A stretch of DNA of 64,000 nt, taken from Parapedobacter koreensis. Lineage in GTDB: Bacteria > Bacteroidota > Bacteroidia > Sphingobacteriales > Sphingobacteriaceae. Below, one piece after another: positions 44,618 through 51,963 of the stretch. A model generated the notes under the pieces. It made no database searches. It saw only the letters and a program-made list of their open reading frames with translations, and was not told where the DNA came from. How positions within the stretch are numbered: the stretch's first letter is position 1; the number at the start of each line of letters is the position of its first letter. Made by a program: the position numbers and the translations under genes. The DNA lies in assembly GCF_900109365.1 (NCBI RefSeq), contig NZ_FNZR01000002.1:620001-684000 (forward strand). Direction: 5' to 3'.

Positions 44618-45862
44618 TCAATCCTTCGTCCGCACATTCCTACTTCCATCCTGCTGAATGAAATACCGGAACGTGAGATACGGCGACGGCCAGTTTCGAT
44701 CGGTAAGCACCTCCGGTGCGCCTTTGTACATGCTGATGAGCTGGAGCTTTCCGTAGCGATAACTACCATCAGGTTGCTCCAGTCGTAAATAATATGCTCT
44801 GTATGGAAAAGGCTTGGCAATGAAGGTACTGCCGATTTCATACCAGGGATTTACGCCCGGACCATATTGTGACACGCTACCTATATGCAGCTGGTCGGCA
44901 GGACGGTTGTCGAAAAACTCATCCTCCGGCGCCTCATCCATAAAGTCGTAACCATACTCATACATGATTAAGGACGATTTGGTAATCGGGCTTCCGGTGG
45001 CCGGACTGAACCGCGCCCGACCATTGTTCAGGTAGACCAAACTATTGAATTCGTCGGTGAAGGCCAAGTCCCATTCGTCGGTTTGTAAATACCGGACGGA
45101 GTCCGCGTGATCCCTAACAAAGACTTGCTTACCATCCCGGAAACGGTAAAGGAACATACTGTAAATACCCGCTTCCTTACCGCTCTTACCATACTCGATC
45201 TGTATGAAATCCATATTTTCCCGATAGTTGGCGTCATTAACCATCAGCTCCCAGGCCGTGCCATTGTACTGGTATACCCGGTTGTTATCGTTATCCCGGT
45301 AGGCCCATCCCGTCTCCGGATTTGGCGGTGGATCTTTTACATAACCGCGCCAATTAACGAAGATGCTATCATTTTCAGCGGTTCCCCGTTCTCCGAATAT
45401 TTCCATTTGATACCATACGCCACTACGGTAGATGTAATGCAGATTATCCGATGTGTTGCGGTAGGCGCTGTTATCGGCGGTCCCTACCGGATGGGATGAG
45501 GCATCGGACAGCCAGGTAATAGCCTGTTCATGTGCGTTTATTTCTTCCCTCCAGACACTGTCCGCACGGCTTCCTTTGACAATATCCACACCGATGGCAG
45601 CATTCAAGACTTCGCCACCATACGGCACGAAGCGGATGGAATCCGTCCACCGCGAATCGTAATACCGCTGCCGCAGGTAGAGATCGCCATCCTCGTAGTT
45701 ATCGTCCCAACCGTCGGTAGCCAGTGTATCACCCGGCAGGTCATACACCGTCGTACTGCGGCCGTCTTCGTAGTTGGGCAGCGGATTTTCGAGCTTGTAA
45801 CAGGAAGTTAAACTTAGCAGTATCAAACAACCAATGGCTATTCCTGCTGATTTTACTGCCAT
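44618..45862 (-). CDS. HmuY-like haem-binding lipoprotein with large insertion
   Basis: Surface lipoprotein (414 aa) with lipobox LLSLTSCYK. Start ATG 45862; the frame is open to 46009 but lacks a signal there. The HmuY core is split: GRSTTVYDLPGDTLAT near the N-terminus and YSMFLYRFRDGKQVFVRDHADSVRYLQTDEWDLAFTDEFNS later align with the neighbouring 234-aa HmuY protein, but about 165 residues are inserted between them (from DNYEDGDLYLRQRYYDS to EYGKSGKEAG). The C-terminal YGKLQLISMYKGAPEVLTDRNWPSPYLTFRYFIQQDG is typical HmuY. It probably presents haem to the TonB receptors encoded downstream. Last of five lipoprotein genes. Confidence 0.85.
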   Translation of the reverse strand: MAVKSAGIAIGCLILLSLTSCYKLENPLPNYEDGRSTTVYDLPGDTLATDGWDDNYEDGDLYLRQRYYDSRWTDSIRFVPYGGEVLNAAIGVDIVKGSRADSVWREEINAHEQAITWLSDASSHPVGTADNSAYRNTSDNLHYIYRSGVWYQMEIFGERGTAENDSIFVNWRGYVKDPPPNPETGWAYRDNDNNRVYQYNGTAWELMVNDANYRENMDFIQIEYGKSGKEAGIYSMFLYRFRDGKQVFVRDHADSVRYLQTDEWDLAFTDEFNSLVYLNNGRARFSPATGSPITKSSLIMYEYGYDFMDEAPEDEFFDNRPADQLHIGSVSQYGPGVNPWYEIGSTFIAKPFPYRAYYLRLEQPDGSYRYGKLQLISMYKGAPEVLTDRNWPSPYLTFRYFIQQDGSRNVRTKD

Positions 45863-45866
45863 CTGA

Positions 45867-47030
45867 TTAATCTCTACTTTCCAATAAAACCGTCTTTTTA
45901 CGTGTATCCAAATCGGTATATTGTGCCAGTGCATCGCTTCGCTGACGCATCGTATTACTATAGCCACTATTCGTATCGTAGGTAGTGGTTCCGTAGAAAT
46001 ATTCACCAACCTGATAGATAAATTCAGGCTGTACCCTATTGATATAATATCCGTCCCTGGCCGCCTCGGCTATAAATGGATTGTTGGCCTGTGCCTCGAA
46101 GGGAATTTTAATCTGGTTGCCCTCAATAACCGCTGTACCCGTAAAATCTGCACCTATGCTTCTGTTTATGGTTTCGTGCAATAAGTTAACACTTAACCTA
46201 TACAGGTTATCCTTTGTAAAGTATTTCCTGAACTGGTCAATATCAATTTTAGGGTTTAAATTAACGGTCAGTGTAAGCGTATCACCGAGATAAACGGTTT
46301 GTCCGGCTTCTTTTAAGGTGAAGGATGTGGCAATGTTTGACAGTATCGGCTGGGCGATAAAGATATCAAGACTGTTGGACGGAAAATCGCCCACCTGCAC
46401 CCAGATGCGGTGCATGCCCGAATCCAGTTCCGTAGTGAATTTGGGCAGGTCTACGATAAGCTGTGTACCGGTAGTCAATTCTTCATCCATATCCAGGTCA
46501 AATTCATAGCCGTCACGCAGGCGCTGAGCATGAATACGTATATCCGCAATGCCATTGTTGGTCAAAAAATATTCACCATTGATCTTCAGCTGATCTATTG
46601 TCGCCCAAGACCAGCTTGTAATGTCATCAAAGGCAGACAACACAGGTATTGCCTCATTGAAAATAGGCTTGAGTGTATATTCCTTTGTCGTTCCGTCTTC
46701 TGCAGTCACGGTGTACACCGTGTTTTCGGAAAACGCCACAGCTTCACCCGAAGCCGGGGAAACCGCCGCGCCTTCGGAGAGGGTTATGTTTGGCCTTATC
46801 GTTGCCGGGCGCTCGGCATCTGCCGACCAATACACTTTAATTTCATCACCACTGATGACACCGTTGATGGAATCCAGTTCGTTGTAGCCCCCTAAACTAA
46901 AACGTTCTATGGAATTATAAGGGCGTTTGAGCTGCTCATAGTTCGTCTTTTTGCAGGAAGAGACCGCGAAAAGAAGCAGCAGGCTGCATACGACACCCGT
47001 GTAACCGATATATTTTTTATTTTCTGTCAT
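45867..47030 (-). CDS. surface lipoprotein, SusE/DUF5018-like
   Basis: 387-aa lipoprotein (lipobox LLLFAVSSCKK). An N-terminal Ig-like module has the Bacteroidota wording ITLSEGAAVSPASGEAVAFSENTVYTVTAEDGTTKEYTLKP (about 80-122). The remainder is beta-rich (LRDGYEFDLDMDEELTTGTQLIVDLPKF; YLGDTLTLTVNLNPKIDIDQ). It overlaps no neighbour but lies 4 bp from the HmuY-like gene and 21 bp from the next lipoprotein, so it belongs to one operon. No haem motif is seen; it may be an accessory surface protein. Its second half parallels that of 47052-48260, indicating duplication. Confidence 0.75.
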   Translation of the reverse strand: MTENKKYIGYTGVVCSLLLLFAVSSCKKTNYEQLKRPYNSIERFSLGGYNELDSINGVISGDEIKVYWSADAERPATIRPNITLSEGAAVSPASGEAVAFSENTVYTVTAEDGTTKEYTLKPIFNEAIPVLSAFDDITSWSWATIDQLKINGEYFLTNNGIADIRIHAQRLRDGYEFDLDMDEELTTGTQLIVDLPKFTTELDSGMHRIWVQVGDFPSNSLDIFIAQPILSNIATSFTLKEAGQTVYLGDTLTLTVNLNPKIDIDQFRKYFTKDNLYRLSVNLLHETINRSIGADFTGTAVIEGNQIKIPFEAQANNPFIAEAARDGYYINRVQPEFIYQVGEYFYGTTTYDTNSGYSNTMRQRSDALAQYTDLDTRKKTVLLESRD

Positions 47031-47051
47031 GATTATTTATATTGGATAGTC

Positions 47052-48260
47052 TTACTCTTTTTCGTTTACTGTAAATCTGATGGGGCCTACGGAACAGGTA
47101 ACGTACCCCTCAGTACCCCATCCGGCTTCTTCCTTAAAAGCCAGGTAGAAGCCAAAATTCGCATCTGAATACGTGGGTAATGCTAAGTCTGCATTAGCAA
47201 CCGTGTTGTTCCGTGTATAATAACCTGCCGGCATGTCCGGGAAAATGGCTTTGATTTCCCGGCGGGTCTGACTTACAATTTCCAAGGGTATCTCGGTATC
47301 GTACAGCGATTCGGGAAAGCCTTCGGGAGCCACGAAACCATTGGGCCTTGGAGCCACCGTTACGCCATTCCTTACCAAGGTACCCTCTTTTTTTACTTTT
47401 ATATACAGCCGTTCTACGGGCAGCAGTATGCTGGGACGATTGTATTCCGGCGGATTGATGGCGACCGAAAGCGTAAGCGTATCGCCGGGTGCGTAGGCCG
47501 CTGTCGAGTTAAAATAGGCGGTTGCCAATGGATATTTTTGATAGTAGATGTGTAGGTCGGGCAAATCCGCGCTACGCCCTTGGTGTTCTACACGTACGGT
47601 ATAGTCGCCCGCCAGCGCTTCCGGAGATACGAAGGTATTGAACGTGTATCCATTATCGCCGGGTATCATCGATACTTTTTCTATAAAATTGTCGTACACC
47701 TGTCCCGTGGCCTTGTCGGTCAGGAGAAACCGGGCATTGGCGCTGGAGGATTCAAAATTGCCGGTGATGATCAACGGACTATTGGCAGCCCTGGCCAAGA
47801 CAGTTTGTCCTTCTTCCAGCAGCGCATAGGTGGCGTGAAGGGAATCTCCATGCGGCAATATTTTCTGGATCAGCCTATAAATACGCTGTTCGCCGGAGGC
47901 GGCTGCTACTGTGTAGTTGTACTCCGTCGAATCGGGATTGATGCGCACAGGCTCCAACCCACCATCCAGGTTAATCTCATTGCCTGCACTATCCAAAAGA
48001 GTAGCCCCTTCGTCCATCTTCACTTCCACATTAAGGTACTCGATGCCCAGGTAATAGGGAATATACACGGTAATCGTATTATTTTCGTTGTCAATGGCGC
48101 CCAAAAGTTCCTGTTGCGCATTGGTGACCCGGTATTCCACGATGTGGTTTTGCGGCTCCGTTTCATAATCGGTATACTCCGTTTTTGTACAGGACTGAAC
48201 GATGCCGATCAGTGCGATAAGCCAGAAGTACGGCTTGCTGTTTGGTATGATTGTATTCAT
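47052..48260 (-). CDS. surface lipoprotein, SusE/DUF5018-like (paralogue)
   Basis: 402-aa lipoprotein with signal/lipobox in MNTIIPNSKPYFWLIALIGIVQSCTK. Residues 38-130 carry an Ig-like region (EYRVTNAQQELLGAIDNENNTITVYIPYYLGIEYLNVEVKMDEGATLLDSAGNEI), and a second beta domain has AAYAPGDTLTLSVAINPPEYNRP. It resembles the following gene in order and wording and shares its operon, 30 bp after the second HmuY-like gene. Binding partner unknown. Confidence 0.75.
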   Translation of the reverse strand: MNTIIPNSKPYFWLIALIGIVQSCTKTEYTDYETEPQNHIVEYRVTNAQQELLGAIDNENNTITVYIPYYLGIEYLNVEVKMDEGATLLDSAGNEINLDGGLEPVRINPDSTEYNYTVAAASGEQRIYRLIQKILPHGDSLHATYALLEEGQTVLARAANSPLIITGNFESSSANARFLLTDKATGQVYDNFIEKVSMIPGDNGYTFNTFVSPEALAGDYTVRVEHQGRSADLPDLHIYYQKYPLATAYFNSTAAYAPGDTLTLSVAINPPEYNRPSILLPVERLYIKVKKEGTLVRNGVTVAPRPNGFVAPEGFPESLYDTEIPLEIVSQTRREIKAIFPDMPAGYYTRNNTVANADLALPTYSDANFGFYLAFKEEAGWGTEGYVTCSVGPIRFTVNEKE

Positions 48261-48290
48261 TGTTCTTGTTATTTTTATTGTGATGAGTTT

Positions 48291-49244
48291 TTATTCTTCT
48301 ATATGCTCCACGTTCTCTTCGCCTACCGTGATCTTTTTGTTTGTCAGGTCTACGGTTAAGGGCGGCCTACGGGCTACGAAACCAAAGCGTCTTTCGTCTG
48401 CCCGGATCACCATATACCGGAAACTCATATAACCGCCCGGCATATCGGTGCCGCGCCGCATTTCCCTGGGATCCAGGGTGCCTTTATAGTAGCTTTGCAT
48501 CTCCAGCTTGACGTAATTGCCATTGGCCGTCCGGACGATGATGGTCTTGGGCCTGACTTCATAATAGCCGCTATTTAATCCGGGGAAAGTCCGGGCAAGG
48601 TCTTCGGACAGGCAATACATCATGTGCAGGTAACGATTTCCGGTAGCTGCCTTATCGGGATCGGAACTTCTGGACCATTCCACCATGTCCGGACGGAATG
48701 CGTTTCCAAAAAAGGTATAGTATATATAACCCAATCCACTCCCATTGAAATTATCCAAACCGGCATTGCCGGGGGTGCTGAAGCGGTTATCCTCCGGCAC
48801 GGAAGTCACCTGACTATAGGCCGAGTCCAGCAATAACAAACCGCCAACAGCCGATGAGCCGTAACCAACACCCGCATGCCCTCCGTTGTTGCTGGATAAC
48901 CCGCCCAATCCTCCAATCGATATATCCCAACGCTCGCTGCTTTTATAAGCGATATGAACGGTCGAGAATTTTTCAAGGCTGAACAACATCGGATCCGAGT
49001 CATCAAGGGGTCGGTGTCCTTCCGGAAGATTTGAAAGCCCCCAATCCAGCACTTGTATCTCCCTATTAAACACCGAATCGCTCGGCGGTGTATCCGGCTC
49101 CCAGTCAAACCCGTTGAGGTCGTAGATTTCGCCGCAGGAGGCAAATAACGTAATCATAAGTACCAGTATAAAGGTTTGCGATTTCGCGAATCTGCGACTG
49201 TGCAAATCTGCCAGTTTACGCATCATCAATTTTCCGCTTTCCAT
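48291..49244 (-). CDS. divergent HmuY-like lipoprotein
   Basis: About 317 aa. The ATG at 49244 overlaps the stop of the upstream HmuY gene; a second ATG at 49226 (MRKLADLH) is possible. The signal region is odd: an N-terminal extension MESGKLMMRKLADLHSRRFAKS precedes TFILVLMITLFASCG, and its DNA resembles the dispersed CAGATTTGCxCAG repeat. The core FSTVHIAYKSSERWDISIGGLGGLSSNNGGHAGVGYG and C-terminal YVKLEMQSYYKGTLDPREMRRG...MSFRYMVIRADERRFGF recall HmuY, but with Gly-rich loops and no clear His pair. It is probably a surface haem or substrate binder of the same operon. Confidence 0.7.
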   Translation of the reverse strand: MESGKLMMRKLADLHSRRFAKSQTFILVLMITLFASCGEIYDLNGFDWEPDTPPSDSVFNREIQVLDWGLSNLPEGHRPLDDSDPMLFSLEKFSTVHIAYKSSERWDISIGGLGGLSSNNGGHAGVGYGSSAVGGLLLLDSAYSQVTSVPEDNRFSTPGNAGLDNFNGSGLGYIYYTFFGNAFRPDMVEWSRSSDPDKAATGNRYLHMMYCLSEDLARTFPGLNSGYYEVRPKTIIVRTANGNYVKLEMQSYYKGTLDPREMRRGTDMPGGYMSFRYMVIRADERRFGFVARRPPLTVDLTNKKITVGEENVEHIEE

Positions 49245-49948
49245 TATTTGGTGTTTAAGTCCTTGCTGCCATCCTGCTGCACGAAATACCGAAAAGTGAA
49301 ATACGGTGCTGGCCAATACATATCCGTCACGGCAGGTGGATTGCCTTTGTATGCGCTCAGCAATTGCAGTTTGGCGTATTTCCCATCGGGTAGCCGCAAC
49401 ACATAGGTACGGTTGGGCAGCGCTTTCATGATATGGGTGGTCGCGTTATAGCTGAACCAACCCGGGGAACCTTCCGATTGTGCCCAACCGACGGCACCCA
49501 CTCCATTGTTGTCAAACTCCACATCCGACGGTGCGGTGGTCACCGCTTCGTAAGGTTGCTCCACCAATACAATGCCCGTGTTGGTTACCGGTCCCTGATA
49601 CCCCGGATTGTTCGGATCCGCAGCATGGTTGATATAGATTTCACTGTTGTAGTTGCCGGTAAAAGCAATGTCCCAATCGGCGGTTTTCAGCCATTGGGCG
49701 GAATCGGCCTTGGTGCGTATCCAGATTTGCCGTTTATCACGCAGGCGGTATAGAAATGTATAAAAGGGGCGTCTTTCCTTGCCGTCTATCCCATCGGCTA
49801 TCGAGGCTTGGGTATCCCCTGCCAGGTCATATATGACCGTGCTTTTGCCGTCTTCCAACGGGGGTGCCACAGGGTCGTCCTTCCCACACGCGGCAAGCAG
49901 CAAGACAACGATTGCTGTTTTATTTAAAACCGTTCTAAATAAACTCAT
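49244..49948 (-). CDS. hmuY: HmuY-like haem-binding lipoprotein
   Basis: 234-aa lipoprotein (lipobox VLLLAACGKDD) of the HmuY family, outer-leaflet haem-binding proteins that take haem from host or environmental proteins and hand it to HmuR-type receptors. Core stretches: GKSTVIYDLAGDTQASI, YTFLYRLRDKRQIWIRTKADSAQWLKTADWDIAFTGNYNSEIYIN, and YAKLQLLSAYKGNPPAVTDMYWPAPYFTFRYFVQQDG. First gene of the five-lipoprotein run; two 21-bp direct repeats lie 37-78 bp upstream of its ATG. Confidence 0.88.
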   Translation of the reverse strand: MSLFRTVLNKTAIVVLLLAACGKDDPVAPPLEDGKSTVIYDLAGDTQASIADGIDGKERRPFYTFLYRLRDKRQIWIRTKADSAQWLKTADWDIAFTGNYNSEIYINHAADPNNPGYQGPVTNTGIVLVEQPYEAVTTAPSDVEFDNNGVGAVGWAQSEGSPGWFSYNATTHIMKALPNRTYVLRLPDGKYAKLQLLSAYKGNPPAVTDMYWPAPYFTFRYFVQQDGSKDLNTK

Positions 49949-49984
49949 GCCGCAAAGGTGGACAAATGGTTGGAATCACGATAT

Positions 49985-50026
49985 ATTCAAAGCGTATTTT
50001 TTTATATGCAATCCGTATTTTTGGTG
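49985..50026. promoter_or_regulatory. two tandem 21-bp direct repeats upstream of hmuY
   Basis: Two consecutive 21-bp units, ATTCAAAGCGTATTTTTTTAT (49985-50005) and ATGCAATCCGTATTTTTGGTG (50006-50026), match each other at most of the first 17 positions. The same unit appears three times at 50986-51048. A 21-bp period (two helical turns) with direct orientation is what AraC-family dimers typically bind. Confidence 0.7.
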
Positions 50027-50080
50027 TTTAATGTGATTTAGAAAAGGTTTTAGTTGATTGCACAGGCAAACAGTGAACAG

Positions 50081-50365
50081 CTAAACTTCCGGCAATAGCC
50101 CGGGTGCCAATCGGTAAGCTTGATTTCGTGTGCCCGCTGCCTTTCGCTCCAGCAAACCAAGCTGCGCCAGCAATTTTAAGCCATTATATACGGTAGACCA
50201 GCTGATGGGATGCCGAGACCGGAGCTGTATCCAAAAAGCTTCCACATCCGGAATCGCCTGCGCTTTGCAAACCTCCTCAATCAGTACACGACGTTGTTGG
50301 CTGATGACATATCCGCCATCAGCCAATCGTGTGAGGATAATCTGTGAAAGCCTTTTCCTGCCCAT
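50081..50365 (-). CDS. Fur-like winged-helix regulator without C-terminal domain
   Basis: 94-aa protein. GYVISQQRRVLIEEVCKAQAIPDVEAFWIQLRSRHPISWSTVYNGLKLLAQLGLLERKAAG fits the N-terminal DNA-binding half of Fur (TPQR.. and ISxxTVYRxLKxLxxxGLxxx). The protein stops where Fur would continue with its dimerisation and metal-binding domain, and it lacks the His/Cys ligands. It sits 10 bp after the haem oxygenase gene and 132 bp before the hmuY run. It may be a metal-independent regulator or anti-regulator, or a truncated relic. Confidence 0.8.
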   Translation of the reverse strand: MGRKRLSQIILTRLADGGYVISQQRRVLIEEVCKAQAIPDVEAFWIQLRSRHPISWSTVYNGLKLLAQLGLLERKAAGTRNQAYRLAPGLLPEV

Positions 50366-50375
50366 CGGAGTGAAG

Positions 50376-50948
50376 CTATACGATATCCGTTGCTATCGAA
50401 TCACGGGTGAATACATCACCGAATCGCTCAAAGGTCTCCTGTGCTGCCCGCAAAACCGATTCGCGATCGCCCGTGCCACTTGCCTGAACATCCAATGCTT
50501 CGGTGAAAGCACTCCACATCCTGCCGGTTTCGGCACCATAACCCGAAAAAAAGGAAAATCCCGCCGTGATTCCCTGTTTTTGCAATAGCTGCACAATGTA
50601 CGGGCCACCCATGATGGAACCTTCCAGCACATACAATGCGCCCAATGCCGCGGCTGTGCTATCAACGGACGGAGCGATGGCTGTCGGCAGGGTTTCGGTT
50701 GTACCGCCCAAGCTTTCAATATCCCGTTTCAGGTAATCCGAATTGCGCCGTTCGGTGTAGTCGGGCAATACCTCTGGCGTAATGTATTCGGCGATGGCCC
50801 GTTCCACGGCACGAAAATAGGCGTAGAAATAATTCAGAAATGCTGCATAATCCGCTTCCGAACGGATACCCTTAAGCCGCCGTACCACGGTCTTCTCCAA
50901 TTGTTGGTGGGCTACGCGTGTAGCCGATTTCAATTCGTTGCTAATCAT
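50376..50948 (-). CDS. biliverdin-producing haem oxygenase family protein
   Basis: 190-aa soluble protein. It should open the haem ring with O2 and reductant to give biliverdin, CO and Fe2+. The proximal His is likely in SATRVAHQQLEK (residue 13), and the distal glycine-rich helix is LGALYVLEGSIMGGPYIVQLLQ (about 100-120), the bacterial HemO/BphO signature. The ATG at 50948 is chosen over an in-frame TTG at 50978. Divergent from hmuT with three 21-bp repeats in the shared promoter region and co-directional with the Fur-like gene. Fits haem-iron release in the cytoplasm after import. Confidence 0.85.
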   Translation of the reverse strand: MISNELKSATRVAHQQLEKTVVRRLKGIRSEADYAAFLNYFYAYFRAVERAIAEYITPEVLPDYTERRNSDYLKRDIESLGGTTETLPTAIAPSVDSTAAALGALYVLEGSIMGGPYIVQLLQKQGITAGFSFFSGYGAETGRMWSAFTEALDVQASGTGDRESVLRAAQETFERFGDVFTRDSIATDIV

Positions 50949-50985
50949 GGATACAAAATTGCGCAAGCCCCGTGGCAAGTGTTCT

Positions 50986-51048
50986 ATGCAATCCGTATTA
51001 CTTTATATGCTATCCGTATTTTTTTATATGCAATCCGTATTTTCTATC
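50986..51048. promoter_or_regulatory. three tandem 21-bp direct repeats between haem oxygenase and hmuT
   Basis: Units begin with ATGC at 50986, 51007 and 51028 (period exactly 21 bp) and read ATGC(A/T)ATCCGTATT followed by an AT-rich spacer. They lie 38 bp upstream of the haem oxygenase ATG and 68 bp upstream of the hmuT ATG, so one array can control both divergent genes. A matching two-copy array precedes hmuY. Confidence 0.8.
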
Positions 51049-51115
51049 ACTTGTACCCGGATTGGATGCTTGGTTGGCTTGGATTTGGCGTGCGGAAAAC
51101 GTTCTTTTGCACCGG

Positions 51116-51955
51116 ATGAAAACGGCTCTGTATTTTCTTGTTTTATGGGCAGCACTGTTAATCACCCATGGCACATATGGGCAGCCCCGCCGCATTGTTT
51201 CATTGAGCGGCGCGCTCAGTGAAACGATTGACGCGCTGGGACTGGGCGACCGCCTGGTGGCTGTGGATGTCACCAGCGAATACCCGGCCTATGTCAAAAA
51301 GCTGCCACGGGTGAGCGAGGATCGAACTGTTCCACTGGAGGGGCTCCTCGCTTTCCGGCCCGATTTGGTATTGGCTCCCACAGGGGACTTGGCGCCCGAT
51401 GTAGAACGTCGCCTGAAACAACTCGGCATTAAACTGGTTACACTACGGCAGGAATACAGTCCAAACGGGGCGGTGCGTTTCGTACGGGACGTTGCTGGCG
51501 CGCTGGGTGTGCCGGAAAAAGGAGATGCGCTCGCCCGCGAGCTTAAACAGGATCTCGAAAGTGCCTTGCAAAAAAGGAAAATCCCGCAAAAAAGGACAAA
51601 AGTGCTGTTTATATACGCCCAGGGTGTGGGTTTGATGAGCGTCGCAGGCAAGGGCAGCTCCATCGATGCCATCATCGAGCTGGCCGGAGGCCGCAATGCC
51701 ATCCAGGAGTTTTCGGATTTCAAACCATACAGCACGGAAGCATTGGTCAAGGCCAATCCCGATGCCATCCTGCTATTCGACTTTGGTTTGAGTAGCCTGG
51801 GTGGCCCGGCAGCTGTGCTCCGGATGCCCGGTATATCGCTCACCACGGCCGGGAAATCCAAGCGCATCATCGAGATGGACGGTCCCCTGCTCGTCAACTT
51901 CGGTACCAGACTGCCACAGGCCCTCACCGCACTTAACCGGGCGCTTTGTCCCTGA
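51116..51955 (+). CDS. hmuT: haem ABC transporter substrate-binding protein
   Basis: Periplasmic binding protein (279 aa) of the BtuF/HmuT class. Signal peptide MKTALYFLVLWAALLITHGTYGQ precedes RIVSLSGALSETIDALGLGDRLVAVDVTSEYP and LLAFRPDLVLAPTG, with the helical backbone and C-lobe GKGSSIDAIIELAGGRNAIQEFSDFKPYSTEALVKANPDAILLF. The frame is open to 50972 through the repeat array, but only the ATG at 51116 gives a signal peptide. It is followed by permease and ATPase genes in the usual order T-U-V. Confidence 0.87.
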   Translation: MKTALYFLVLWAALLITHGTYGQPRRIVSLSGALSETIDALGLGDRLVAVDVTSEYPAYVKKLPRVSEDRTVPLEGLLAFRPDLVLAPTGDLAPDVERRLKQLGIKLVTLRQEYSPNGAVRFVRDVAGALGVPEKGDALARELKQDLESALQKRKIPQKRTKVLFIYAQGVGLMSVAGKGSSIDAIIELAGGRNAIQEFSDFKPYSTEALVKANPDAILLFDFGLSSLGGPAAVLRMPGISLTTAGKSKRIIEMDGPLLVNFGTRLPQALTALNRALCP

Positions 51956-51963
51956 AAAGCATC

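Noticed and set aside
47580-48359. 259-codon open frame opposite a surface lipoprotein
   Set aside because: Antisense to a gene with signal peptide and operon context; no homology recognisable.
49985-51048. CRISPR interpretation of the repeated units
   Set aside because: The units are contiguous 21-bp direct repeats without unique spacers, only two and three copies, and no cas genes are present.
51289-51927. Open frame opposite hmuT
   Set aside because: Shadow of a conserved binding-protein gene; composition rich in Ser, Ala and Pro without motif.
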